Shown here: piece by piece, positions 38,756 through 45,826 of the stretch | Position numbering within the stretch: the stretch's first letter is position 1 | Layout of the letters: each line of letters begins with the position of its first letter | NCBI GenBank assembly: GCA_003586005.1 | Contig: NSKI01000007.1 | Span: forward strand, 1-64,000 | Length of the DNA stretch: 64,000 nucleotides | Direction of reading: 5' to 3' | Source of the DNA: Haloplasmatales bacterium 4B | Lineage (GTDB): Bacteria > Bacillota_I > Bacilli_A > Haloplasmatales > Haloplasmataceae | Translations under genes and position numbers: made by a program | The notes under the pieces: model-generated | What the model saw: the letters and a program-made list of their open reading frames with translations, nothing else | The model's database searches: none | What the model was told of the DNA's origin: nothing

Positions 38756-39077
38756 CCTTTACCAACATACTTTTCATTATTTCAAAACTATTATAATGCG
38801 TCTGAATAAGTGTAATGTTTTCAGAATTAGCTTTTTCAACTGTTTCAGATTCAATTTCGGCATTCTCAACAATAATAATACAGGCTAAATCAAGTAATTT
38901 GGCAACAGCCACAATATTTAAATGTGTCTGAACAGTCATCCAAGCATCATCTTTTTTTGCATGACTCATTACCCAACTTAATAAATCACCTGTATAAACC
39001 CCTCCAATCTCTTTATCGAGATTTTCTCCAGTTATTAATTTGAATGAAATATTTTTTAATAGATCTTTAACTTTCAT
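38748..39077 (-). CDS. DRTGG-domain protein 2 of the hydrogenase operon
   Basis: A 109-residue stand-alone DRTGG domain, the small domain also found in phosphotransacetylase-linked and CBS proteins, of unknown ligand. Conserved core: GGVYTGDLLSWVMSHAKKDD and VAVAKLLDLACIIIVENAEI. ATG 39077 has GGGGGAAG before it; a longer in-frame start at 39119 lies inside the preceding gene. It is one of two DRTGG genes in this operon. Confidence 0.8.
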   Translation of the reverse strand: MKVKDLLKNISFKLITGENLDKEIGGVYTGDLLSWVMSHAKKDDAWMTVQTHLNIVAVAKLLDLACIIIVENAEIESETVEKANSENITLIQTHYNSFEIMKSMLVKDD

Positions 39078-40323
39078 AACTTCCCCCCTGATTTTTATAT
39101 AAAACAACACAGTCTTCAATTGTTTTGTGATTATTTACAATATCCTCAGCAAGTGCTCTGCATGACGGAGATCCACAAGCACAGCAATCAATATTAGGTA
39201 ATTTTTTTAATATTTCATTTATTTTATTCATTTTTATTAATGATTGATTTATGTTATCGCTTAGTTTAAAAGGATCTTTTCCTTTGATTTCTTCTTTGAA
39301 ATACCAGTCACTACCTTCCAAATAATTACGGTAGGATTCAACATATTTTTCACTTTCTTCATCACTTAAACCTTGAGAAAAATGATTTATTTTCCACTTA
39401 GAAAGGTAAGTATTCTCAACAGTAAAATTCCCTCCAATACAACCCCCAACACAAGAATATGCTTCAATGATTTTAATATGTGAAAATGAATCAAGATATA
39501 CTTTCTCTAATACATCACTTACTCGGTTAATTCCATCTACTGATAAATACTCTTTTATATTAGTTGTTTTTTCAATTGCTCCTACTTTTCCAAATTGAAT
39601 CCCCTTTTTAGCTACTTGCTTATTAAAATTTGTATTTTTAATCGCATTTATATTTTTAAATAAGTCATTAAATAAAAAGACATAATCGACATTTGATTTA
39701 GCTTTATCAATTGGCTTTTTTATCGCAATAAAATTTGATAAACATTCACTTACATAACTTATTCCTATATTAATTTCATTCAAATTATATTTTTTGCTAA
39801 AAAGTTTTCTTGCCATTTTAGCACCTATCTCAAACGGAAAGGCAAATGGCAACAAATGATTAAGCATCGATGGATATTTTAATTGTATTAGTCTAATAAT
39901 TGATGGACATTGTGATAATATATATGTTTTATCGTTATTATCCGAAAGCATATAATCAGTTTTTTCTGATAATATTTGCGTTATAATTGATAAATCAAAT
40001 ACTTCATCAAAACCATAGTTATACAAAGTTTGATATACTGCATTTAATTCTTCTGTATTACTAACCATTCCATAAATAGAAATTGGCAATAAAACAACAT
40101 TTAATTTGTGTTTCAAAAGGTTAGCGAAACTATCACTAGTTACTTTATAAGCATTTTTATGACAATTAGAAATACAGTTCCCGCAATAAATACATCTTTC
40201 TTCCATCAAATTTACTTTATTATTTTGAATTCTTATTGCTTCGGTTGGGCAAACTCGCATGCATCTTGTACACCCTATACATCTATCTACATGAATATCA
40301 ACCAGGTGTTCTAAACTCCCCAT
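39067..40323 (-). CDS. Sensory-hydrogenase-like iron-sulfur protein
   Basis: A 418-residue protein with two N-terminal [4Fe-4S] motifs (CIGCTRCMRVCP and CIYCGNCISNCH), then a degenerate [FeFe] hydrogenase large-domain: L1 is LSQCPSIIRL, L2 SECLSNF and L3 SCVGGCIGG, keeping cysteines but not the active-enzyme consensus. At the C-terminus is a further Fe-S domain (CCACGSPSCRALAEDIV with a last Cys in DCV). No PAS domain. ATG 40323 follows AGGTG; GTG 40332 is less likely. Relatives are called HsfB or group C/D sensory hydrogenases; redox or H2 sensing is inferred. Confidence 0.82.
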   Translation of the reverse strand: MGSLEHLVDIHVDRCIGCTRCMRVCPTEAIRIQNNKVNLMEERCIYCGNCISNCHKNAYKVTSDSFANLLKHKLNVVLLPISIYGMVSNTEELNAVYQTLYNYGFDEVFDLSIITQILSEKTDYMLSDNNDKTYILSQCPSIIRLIQLKYPSMLNHLLPFAFPFEIGAKMARKLFSKKYNLNEINIGISYVSECLSNFIAIKKPIDKAKSNVDYVFLFNDLFKNINAIKNTNFNKQVAKKGIQFGKVGAIEKTTNIKEYLSVDGINRVSDVLEKVYLDSFSHIKIIEAYSCVGGCIGGNFTVENTYLSKWKINHFSQGLSDEESEKYVESYRNYLEGSDWYFKEEIKGKDPFKLSDNINQSLIKMNKINEILKKLPNIDCCACGSPSCRALAEDIVNNHKTIEDCVVLYKNQGGSYES

Positions 40324-40339
40324 TTTACTCACCTACTCA

Positions 40340-40756
40340 TTATATATAATATGACATTTTAATATTTGTCCCATTGGGACATGACGTAATTTCAAACAAA
40401 TCAGAATTTTTTTTCATATTTGGTAGCCCCATACCAGCACCAAAACCCATTTCTCGAGCCTTTGAACCTGCAGTTGAATAACCTGCTGTAAGAGCAAGAG
40501 TAATATCTTTAATTCCAGGTCCTTTATCAGATGAAATTAATAAAATTAAGTCTTGTTTAATTTCTAAAATTAAATTCCCACCTAATGAATGAATAATTAT
40601 ATTCATTTCTGCTTCATAGCTACATATGACAATCTTACGGATTAGTTTTTGGTTAATTCCAATTTGATGTAAATATTTTTTTATATCGCTAGATACACTA
40701 CCACCTTGGACATAATCCTCACTATAAACTTCAAATTCAAACCTCACATCATTCAT
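40340..40756 (-). CDS. RsbW-like anti-sigma/serine kinase
   Basis: A 138-residue GHKL ATPase of the RsbW/SpoIIAB group: N box CSYEAEMNIIIHS, G1 DKGPGIKD, and the G2 loop REMGFGAGMGLPNMKKNSD. These kinases bind partner proteins and phosphorylate a serine in an antagonist. No sigma factor or STAS antagonist gene is nearby, so the partner may be the DRTGG or hydrogenase-like proteins of the same operon. Ten bases from the neighbouring DRTGG gene. Confidence 0.82.
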   Translation of the reverse strand: MNDVRFEFEVYSEDYVQGGSVSSDIKKYLHQIGINQKLIRKIVICSYEAEMNIIIHSLGGNLILEIKQDLILLISSDKGPGIKDITLALTAGYSTAGSKAREMGFGAGMGLPNMKKNSDLFEITSCPNGTNIKMSYYI

Positions 40757-40765
40757 AAAATCTCC

Positions 40766-41119
40766 TTAAATTCTAAGTCCTTCAAGTCCATTATTATATA
40801 AAATACCACTTACCTCATATACAGTATAATTAGTAGTAATTAAAATCATGTTATTTCGAATCGCAAAATCAAGCATTTCTTGGTTAATATTTTTGCCTCT
40901 AGCAAATATAATACAATCTATATCAAGCATTTCTGCTGTTCTCAGGGCTTGTGGATGAGTAAGGCCAGTGATTAGTACACAGTTTTCATTAACAAAAGCT
41001 AAACAATCACTCATTAAATCACAAGCAAAAGCTTTTAAATATACATTTTCATTTAAATTTTCACATGGAGAAGTAACAAGTTTACCTTTTATTAAATTCA
41101 AAATTTCATTAATTTTCAT
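40766..41119 (-). CDS. DRTGG-domain protein 1 of the hydrogenase operon
   Basis: A 117-residue DRTGG domain, paralogous to the one four genes downstream. Core: KAFACDLMSDCLAFV, LITGLTHPQALRTAEMLDIDCIIFARGK. It opens the ten-gene unit ending with hydA. Its ribosome site (AGGTGTGAGG) lies in a small TCACA/TGTGA inverted repeat. Confidence 0.8.
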   Translation of the reverse strand: MKINEILNLIKGKLVTSPCENLNENVYLKAFACDLMSDCLAFVNENCVLITGLTHPQALRTAEMLDIDCIIFARGKNINQEMLDFAIRNNMILITTNYTVYEVSGILYNNGLEGLRI

Positions 41120-41160
41120 AAAACCTCACACCTTTGTGAAAAAATCAATATCCCCTTCCT

Positions 41161-41188
41161 ATTATATTATTTTTAAGAAAAAGTTCAA
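41161..41188 (-). promoter_or_regulatory. Promoter of the hydrogenase operon
   Basis: TTGAAC (41183-41188), 16 bp, and TATAAT (41161-41166) on the minus strand, about 40 bases before the first DRTGG gene. Confidence 0.6.
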
Positions 41189-41204
41189 TACCTTTTACAA
41201 AATT

Positions 41205-41222
41205 TTGTGAAAAAATTAACAA
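41205..41222 (-). promoter_or_regulatory. Rex-type operator upstream of the hydrogenase promoter
   Basis: On the minus strand the 18-mer TTGTTAATTTTTTCACAA fits the Rex box TTGTTAAnnnnTTnACAA at all fixed positions. It ends 16 bases upstream of the -35 box. Rex senses NADH/NAD+ and controls fermentation and hydrogenase genes in many Bacillota. Confidence 0.65.
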
Positions 41223-41343
41223 ATAGACATAAACGAATAAAAAGGGGCTGTAAAAAAATAAACAGTCCTCAGTAAGCAAAAAAGGAACCAAATTCTAGAT
41301 AATAAATCTGGAATAAAATTCCTTTTTTTATTATAATTTAATT

Positions 41344-41690
41344 ATGAACAAAATACTAAATTATATGAATAATTATACACCAAAACAATTAGTTTAGCCA
41401 ATTGATATTCAAACAATTATTCCTTTAGTCACTTTATTAGAGGTAACACTATTTGGTTTTATGACAAAAGGATATACATCTTTAAGAGAACTAGAAGCTT
41501 TATGTAAAACAGATATCAGATTTATGTATTTATTGAGAAACGAGAATAGTACACCTACTCATATGACATTCTCTAATTTCATTAATAATTACTTAAAATG
41601 TAGTATTGAAGAAATATTTTACGATATTAATCAATATATATTTGAAAAAGATAATGTAAATACAGATATTGCATACATAGATTGGTTTGG
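41344..41690 (+). pseudogene. IS1182-like transposase, N-terminal fragment
   Basis: The reading begins MNKILNYMNNYTPKQLV, meets a TAG at 41395, and continues in frame with IPLVTLLEVTLFGFMTKGYTS, LRELEALCKTDIRFMYLL and the THMTFSNFINNYL helix, as in IS1182/IS1182-like enzymes with the N-terminal DUF772 domain. Similarity ends near TDIAYID, where the DDE domain should begin. The gene is therefore both truncated and interrupted. Confidence 0.65.
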
Positions 41691-41712
41691 CAACACTTTT
41701 TTTGAACATTTT

Positions 41713-41962
41713 TTAAATAGACATTTTTATTCTGTATTCCACAGGGGGCATGTACCCCAAACTTCCATGTAATCTCTTATTATTATACCAATGTATGTAA
41801 TCAAATAATTCAACGTTTAACTGTTCTAAGGATTTAAATCGCTTATCACAGAATTCAGTTTTGAATGTTTTATATGTCGCTTCTGCTACAGCATCATCAT
41901 AAGGACAACCAGCTTTACTTAATGAACGCTGAATATCGAATGCTAATAGTATTTCTTCAATT
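41713..41962 (-). pseudogene. IS3-family transposase, C-terminal fragment
   Basis: Minus-strand reading gives about 80 residues of an IS3-type integrase core: IQRSLSKAGCPYDDAVAE (with the catalytic Glu), FKTEFCDKRFKSLEQL, IHWYNNKRLHGSLGYMPPVEY and a stop. The first two catalytic Asp residues are missing. It lies back to back with the IS1182-like fragment inside the same inverted repeats. Confidence 0.75.
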
Positions 41963-41995
41963 ACTTTATTTTTTTTTTACAGCCCCTTAAATCAC

Positions 41996-42175
41996 TTACC
42001 TAGTACATGTTACTTTTGCAGTTAACCATCCAATATCTGCAGAAATATCTCCACCTACTGCTGTACAATATCCAGCATAAATTAGAACCATTCCTAGGGC
42101 TACTACAAATACCCATACAATTGCTTGATTGATCCGCATTTGCATTCTCATAAATTGTTTATTAAGAATATTCAT
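41996..42175 (-). CDS. Small single-span membrane protein, 59 residues
   Basis: ATG 42175 is preceded by a perfect GGAGGT site; the product has a basic N-terminal part (FMRMQMRINQ), one hydrophobic helix (about 18-38, IVWVFVVALGMVLIYAGY), and a C-terminal part with two cysteines (GYCTAVGGDI, VTCTR). It has its own promoter and a perfect inverted repeat in the leader, so it is probably expressed. I do not recognise the family; a secreted peptide, a small regulator of a membrane complex, or a toxin-like peptide are all possible. An IS remnant directly follows its stop. Confidence 0.6.
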   Translation of the reverse strand: MNILNKQFMRMQMRINQAIVWVFVVALGMVLIYAGYCTAVGGDISADIGWLTAKVTCTR

Positions 42176-42214
42176 CGAATCACCTACCTCCTATATTAAT
42201 TTTATTTTATGAAC

Positions 42215-42237
42215 TTAGAAATGTTTATCATTTCTAA
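42215..42237. promoter_or_regulatory. 9-bp inverted repeat in the leader of the 59-residue gene
   Basis: ttagaaatg (42215-42223) and catttctaa (42229-42237) are perfect arms around a 5-nt loop, downstream of the predicted promoter and about 40 bases upstream of the start. It could be an operator or an mRNA hairpin. Confidence 0.45.
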
Positions 42238-42263
42238 AGATTCATCTATTTATCTACTAAACT

Positions 42264-42291
42264 ATTATACGAATCTATAAAAATCTGTCAT
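42264..42291 (-). promoter_or_regulatory. Promoter of the 59-residue membrane protein
   Basis: ATGACA (42286-42291), 16 bp, perfect TATAAT (42264-42269) on the minus strand. Confidence 0.55.
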
Positions 42292-42315
42292 CTTTTGTTT
42301 ATATAATAAATTAAT

Positions 42316-42348
42316 AAAAAACTTTCAATTTAAAATTAAAAGTTTTTT
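42316..42348 (-). terminator. Terminator of the ABC transporter operon
   Basis: A 15-position stem AAAAAACTTTTAATT/AATTGAAAGTTTTTT on the minus strand (one G-U) with a 3-nt loop, ending in a T-run, 14 bases past the ATPase stop. Confidence 0.75.
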
Positions 42349-42361
42349 AAAAAAATTATAT

Positions 42362-43024
42362 TTATAGTAGAGAATTTTTAATACTATTACGAATAACAAT
42401 ACTTTGCGCATCAAGTTCTTGATTAAAGTATGGATTGTTTATTGACTCATGTAGTTTCGTTACTTTATTTGATAAAATATGAATTACATGGCCTAAACTC
42501 AATGCGATATCAAGGTCATGTGTGACTAAAATAATTGTTTTATTCGTTTCTCCATAAATTTCGCGAATCATTTCCATTAAGTTCATTTTCAAATTAAAAT
42601 CGAGTGATTTGAAAGGTTCATCCATAAGAACTAAATCATTATTTCCTAAAAAAGCCCTAATTATAGAAATTCTTTGTTTTTCTCCGCCACTTAACTTATT
42701 AGGATATTTATAGATTAAATCTGATACATTGAATTTCTGTAAATAACTTTTAATTTTACTTTCATTATTTTCAATTACAGTAAGATTTTGATAAATGTTT
42801 AAATACGGAAATAAACGATCCTCTTGAAATACATAACCAATATCCCTATTGTTTTGATCAATTTGACCTTCATAATCGCATATTTGAGCGATACACTTGA
42901 GCAATGTTGTTTTACCACATCCAGATGGACCTAAAATAACATTTATTTTATGATCGACAATGTTTAGTTCAAAATCATCAAAGATTTTTATTTTTTCATA
43001 AGCTTTAGATATCTTTATATTCAT
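42362..43024 (-). CDS. ABC transporter ATP-binding protein (NitT/TauT type)
   Basis: ATPase of a small-molecule importer, 220 residues. Walker A GPSGCGKTTLL, Q-loop YVFQEDRLFPY, signature KLSGGEKQRISI, Walker B LVLMDEPFKSLD and switch His in LVTHDLDIAL are intact; it resembles SsuB/TauB-type subunits. ATG 43024 lies a few bases after the permease stop, with GGAAG before it, so an upstream in-frame ATG at 43048 is not preferred. Confidence 0.92.
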   Translation of the reverse strand: MNIKISKAYEKIKIFDDFELNIVDHKINVILGPSGCGKTTLLKCIAQICDYEGQIDQNNRDIGYVFQEDRLFPYLNIYQNLTVIENNESKIKSYLQKFNVSDLIYKYPNKLSGGEKQRISIIRAFLGNNDLVLMDEPFKSLDFNLKMNLMEMIREIYGETNKTIILVTHDLDIALSLGHVIHILSNKVTKLHESINNPYFNQELDAQSIVIRNSIKNSLL

Positions 43025-43028
43025 AACT

Positions 43029-43775
43029 TCACTTCCATTTAATAACATGCTTCGAACTATAATTAATAATCAAATCAATCGATAAAACAAGCAAGATAAG
43101 GATAATTGTCCAACTAAAGACTCCTGCTATTTCTAAGTTAATTTTTTCATTTTGAATCCTAGCTCCAATCCCATACTTAGCTTGACCTATTACTTCAGCC
43201 ATTACGATGATTTTAAAACACAATCCGAATGTTTGTTTCAAAGTTAGCATTAGTCCTTCTAATATTTGGTAAAAGTATAAGTATTTAATTTTTTTAAACC
43301 AACTAAATTGATATACATTACAAACCTCTATAAGTTCGGAATTAACATTTTTAATTTGAAAATAAAACATTTCATATAAAATCGGTAATATTACCAAAAT
43401 AGCAATTATATAGATTGATTTTTCTTTACCCAGCCATATTAAGCTGATAAGAATTATTGATATAGTTGGTATAGATTTTAATATACTCATAAGAGGTTGG
43501 ATTATCTGGTAGCCCCTACGATAAAAGGCTATTATTGCTAGCACAAAGGCAATAATCAAACTTATTAAATAACTAGTAATTGCTTTAAAAATGGTATAAC
43601 TTATATTTTTAAATAAGTCTTTTAAATTTAGATTTTTAAAATAATTTAAAATTTGACTAAATCTTGGCAAAATCATTTCATTATCTACTTTATGACTTAT
43701 CAAGTAATAAATTGACATTAGAAGAAAAATTGATAAAAAGTATTTATATTTCTTAATCATAATAAAACTCTTCAT
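43029..43775 (-). CDS. ABC transporter permease (NitT/TauT type)
   Basis: A 248-residue permease with six helices and the BPD_transp_1 fold. The EAA-like loop near VIMAEVIGQAKYGIGARIQNEK docks the ATPase. N-terminal KKYKYFLSIFLLMSIYYLI is the first helix. It overlaps the binding-protein gene by 23 bases. Confidence 0.9.
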   Translation of the reverse strand: MKSFIMIKKYKYFLSIFLLMSIYYLISHKVDNEMILPRFSQILNYFKNLNLKDLFKNISYTIFKAITSYLISLIIAFVLAIIAFYRRGYQIIQPLMSILKSIPTISIILISLIWLGKEKSIYIIAILVILPILYEMFYFQIKNVNSELIEVCNVYQFSWFKKIKYLYFYQILEGLMLTLKQTFGLCFKIIVMAEVIGQAKYGIGARIQNEKINLEIAGVFSWTIILILLVLSIDLIINYSSKHVIKWK

Positions 43776-44691
43776 CAGGTAATTTACCCCCGATTAAATT
43801 ACTATTAAAGTCCTGAATTATCTTAAAATAATCTTCAATTATTGTTTTGGAATCGCTACTTGACATAAAAGATATATTAGACCCCGGAATCGAATCAATT
43901 ATAACTTGTTTTGGAAATTTCGGAGACAATTCTTCAGAAATATACATATCAGCTATGCTTTCTTTATCATTATTTACTAGATTAATACTATCTTGTAGTT
44001 CACTCAAAAATTTTTCTACAAATTTTTGGTTTTTATTTATAAAATCCTTATCAATAAAAACACCTGCTTGTGGATATGAATTATTTCCACTTATTATTTC
44101 ATATTCAGTTTGTAAATCAGACACAATATATACTTCTTTTTTACTTTTAACTACCGATAACACTGGTTCTGCAAGTAATACATGAGAATATGTACCCGCA
44201 TTAAAACCAACATTAACATCATCTACTCCATTTAAAAATTCAATGTTCACATTATCAAGATCATTAAATTCTAGCACTTTCTTTAGAAGTATTTCAGGGG
44301 TTCCGCCTTTACCAAATGCATAAATTGTTTCATTTTCTAAATCATTTAATGAAAATTCTTCATTACTAACTAAATAAAGATTACCAAATGTAATTGTACC
44401 GGCAAATTGATAACTTTCATTACTTTGATATATTTTTGCACCAAGGTTTGTTGGAGCAATGACAATTTGATGAGATTTACTTGTCATCGCGCTTACTAAT
44501 AAATCGGGTCCAGAAGTAATCTCATAATCCATCTTATAATCCATAATTTCTTCATTTTCATGAATCATTTTAACAAAACCTAAGGTAGGGGCTCCACTTG
44601 GAATCATAATTTTTATTTTTGTTGAGTCTTTGGTACAACCTACTAAAAATAAAGTACAAGATATTATTAATAAAAACAGAATTTTTTTCAT
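43753..44691 (-). CDS. ABC transporter substrate-binding lipoprotein (NitT/TauT type)
   Basis: A 312-residue lipoprotein with signal peptide and lipobox LFLVGC (Cys about 19), then a two-lobed periplasmic-binding fold: IMIPSGAPTLGFVKM, VIAPTNLGAKIYQ, YAFGKGGTPEILLKKVLE and HVLLAEPVLSVV. The family imports sulfonates, nitrate, thiamine precursors or aromatic acids; the ligand here is unknown. ATG 44691 has GAGGAAT before it. The divergent Crp-family gene probably regulates this operon. Confidence 0.87.
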   Translation of the reverse strand: MKKILFLLIISCTLFLVGCTKDSTKIKIMIPSGAPTLGFVKMIHENEEIMDYKMDYEITSGPDLLVSAMTSKSHQIVIAPTNLGAKIYQSNESYQFAGTITFGNLYLVSNEEFSLNDLENETIYAFGKGGTPEILLKKVLEFNDLDNVNIEFLNGVDDVNVGFNAGTYSHVLLAEPVLSVVKSKKEVYIVSDLQTEYEIISGNNSYPQAGVFIDKDFINKNQKFVEKFLSELQDSINLVNNDKESIADMYISEELSPKFPKQVIIDSIPGSNISFMSSSDSKTIIEDYFKIIQDFNSNLIGGKLPDEEFYYD

Positions 44692-44719
44692 ATATTCCTC
44701 CACACTATTTTATATTTTT

Positions 44720-44762
44720 ATTTTAACCATTTTTGTTTAAAAAAAATGTCACATATGTTACA
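44720..44762. promoter_or_regulatory. Crp/Fnr-type box and promoter in the divergent gap
   Basis: tgtcacatatgttaca (44747-44762) is a near-perfect TGTnA-N6-TnACA palindrome. On the minus strand a TAAAAT -10 lies at 44720-44725, so the box is centred close to -41.5 of the transporter operon, as for a class II activator. For the plus-strand regulator gene it lies in the promoter region, so autocontrol is likely as well. Confidence 0.6.
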
Positions 44763-44784
44763 ATTTAATAAAGCAGGTGAAAAA

Positions 44785-45453
44785 ATGCACAAAGACTATC
44801 TTAAAAATTTTCAGATTACGTTTTATCAAGATTTAATTTCAATAATTTCAAAACGCAAACTTCCCAACAATATAAAAAACTACGAAGTTGGGCAAGTAAT
44901 TGCTTCTATTAATCAACAATGTGAAAAAGTTGGAATAGTTTTAAAAGGAAATGTCCATATTGAACATATTCTCGAAGAAGGAAAAAAGATTATTATTAAT
45001 CAATTAATCAAATATGATATTTTTGGTGAAATTTTGTTGTTTTCTAACGAACCATTTTACCCTTATCAAATAGTTTCGACCACTACAAGTCAAGTTTTGT
45101 TTATTAATAAAGCTACTTTACTTAAAACATTTAAGGAAGACATTAACTTACTTGAAAAATATTTATTTCATATAGCTGAAAGTTATATGAACTTAAACAA
45201 ATATATTAAACTAAAGTCACAGAAAACGATAGTCAATAAACTAGCCTTCTATTTTATTAATTATGCAAATATAAATAGTAGTCAACTAATTTGTAAGTTA
45301 AAATCAAAAACCTACCTTGCCTCATTCCTAGGAATTGAAAGACAATCTTTGGTAAGAGAATTAAACAACCTCAAAAATAAAAAATTAATTGATTACGATA
45401 GAAAAAATATCTATATAAAAGATTTTTCTTATTTTAATCAATTAATTGAATAA
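44785..45453 (+). CDS. Crp/Fnr-family transcriptional regulator
   Basis: A 222-residue regulator with an N-terminal cyclic-nucleotide-type beta barrel (VGIVLKGNVHIEHI, DIFGEILLFSNEPFYP), a dimer helix, and a C-terminal winged helix (SKTYLASFLGIERQSLVRELNNLKNKKLI). Only two cysteines and no N-terminal cysteine cluster are present, so it is not an oxygen-sensing Fnr with a [4Fe-4S]. ATG 44785 follows GCAGGTG; upstream in-frame ATGs at 44746 and 44755 lie in the operator and are not preferred. It faces the ABC transporter operon. Confidence 0.87.
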   Translation: MHKDYLKNFQITFYQDLISIISKRKLPNNIKNYEVGQVIASINQQCEKVGIVLKGNVHIEHILEEGKKIIINQLIKYDIFGEILLFSNEPFYPYQIVSTTTSQVLFINKATLLKTFKEDINLLEKYLFHIAESYMNLNKYIKLKSQKTIVNKLAFYFINYANINSSQLICKLKSKTYLASFLGIERQSLVRELNNLKNKKLIDYDRKNIYIKDFSYFNQLIE

Positions 45454-45528
45454 AAATTAATAATTTTTATCAAAATAATGCAATAAAAGGATTGAGACAA
45501 TCGTCTAATACTTGTTAGGAATTAATTT

Positions 45529-45557
45529 AAAAAAGTGCTTCTTAATTAGAAGCACTT
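45529..45557 (-). terminator. Terminator of the yjcZ-type gene
   Basis: A perfect 10-bp stem AAGTGCTTCT/AGAAGCACTT (45533-45542 with 45548-45557), 5-nt loop, with TTTTTT following on the minus strand, 19 bases past the 27-residue gene. Confidence 0.75.
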
Positions 45558-45575
45558 AAATTTAATCCTAAATCA

Positions 45576-45659
45576 TCAACACCAGCAAGCACCAATAATT
45601 ACTAACAATATGAATAATACTAGAATTAATGCATAACTATCACCAAAGTATTGTGACAC
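45576..45659 (-). CDS. YjcZ-type sporulation peptide, 27 residues
   Basis: A GTG start at 45659 with an AGAGGGGG site leads to VSQYFGDSYALILVLF and a hydrophobic helix ending IIGACWC. This is the layout of the YjcZ family of tiny sporulation-linked membrane peptides in Bacilli (short polar head, about 20 hydrophobic residues, C-terminal G-A-C-W-C). It sits alone between a plus-strand regulator and a plus-strand foldase gene and has its own terminator. Confidence 0.75.
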   Translation of the reverse strand: MSQYFGDSYALILVLFILLVIIGACWC

Positions 45660-45761
45660 ATTAATTCCCCCTCTCTTCTTGTATTCAATAATAATTTATT
45701 CATAATTCAACAAAAGCGCGATTACATTAGCCCATTAACTAATGATATTTTCCTAAAAGTA

Positions 45762-45790
45762 TTGTTAATATTACCCAAAAATGATATTAT
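45762..45790 (+). promoter_or_regulatory. Promoter of the foldase gene
   Basis: TTGTTA (45762-45767), 17 bp, TATTAT (45785-45790), about 37 bases before ATG 45827. Confidence 0.5.
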
Positions 45791-45826
45791 AAGATAGTTA
45801 TAACAAATGAAAAAGGAGTGTCGGAT

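Larger units (their letters stand above)
41242..41989. mobile_element. Mosaic insertion-sequence remnant
   Basis: The ends are inverted repeats: aaggggctgtaaaaaaa from 41242 and its complement ending at 41988, so the unit is about 750 bp. It holds the start of an IS1182-like transposase on plus and the end of an IS3-family transposase on minus, joined head to tail. The left part also has a long hairpin (41278-41328), typical of IS leaders that block readthrough. No clear target duplication is seen. It lies six bases past the stop of a small membrane protein gene. Confidence 0.7.

Noticed and set aside
42316-42348. Possible attenuator for the 59-residue gene
   Set aside because: The hairpin lies upstream of that gene's promoter and fits better as the terminator of the ABC operon.
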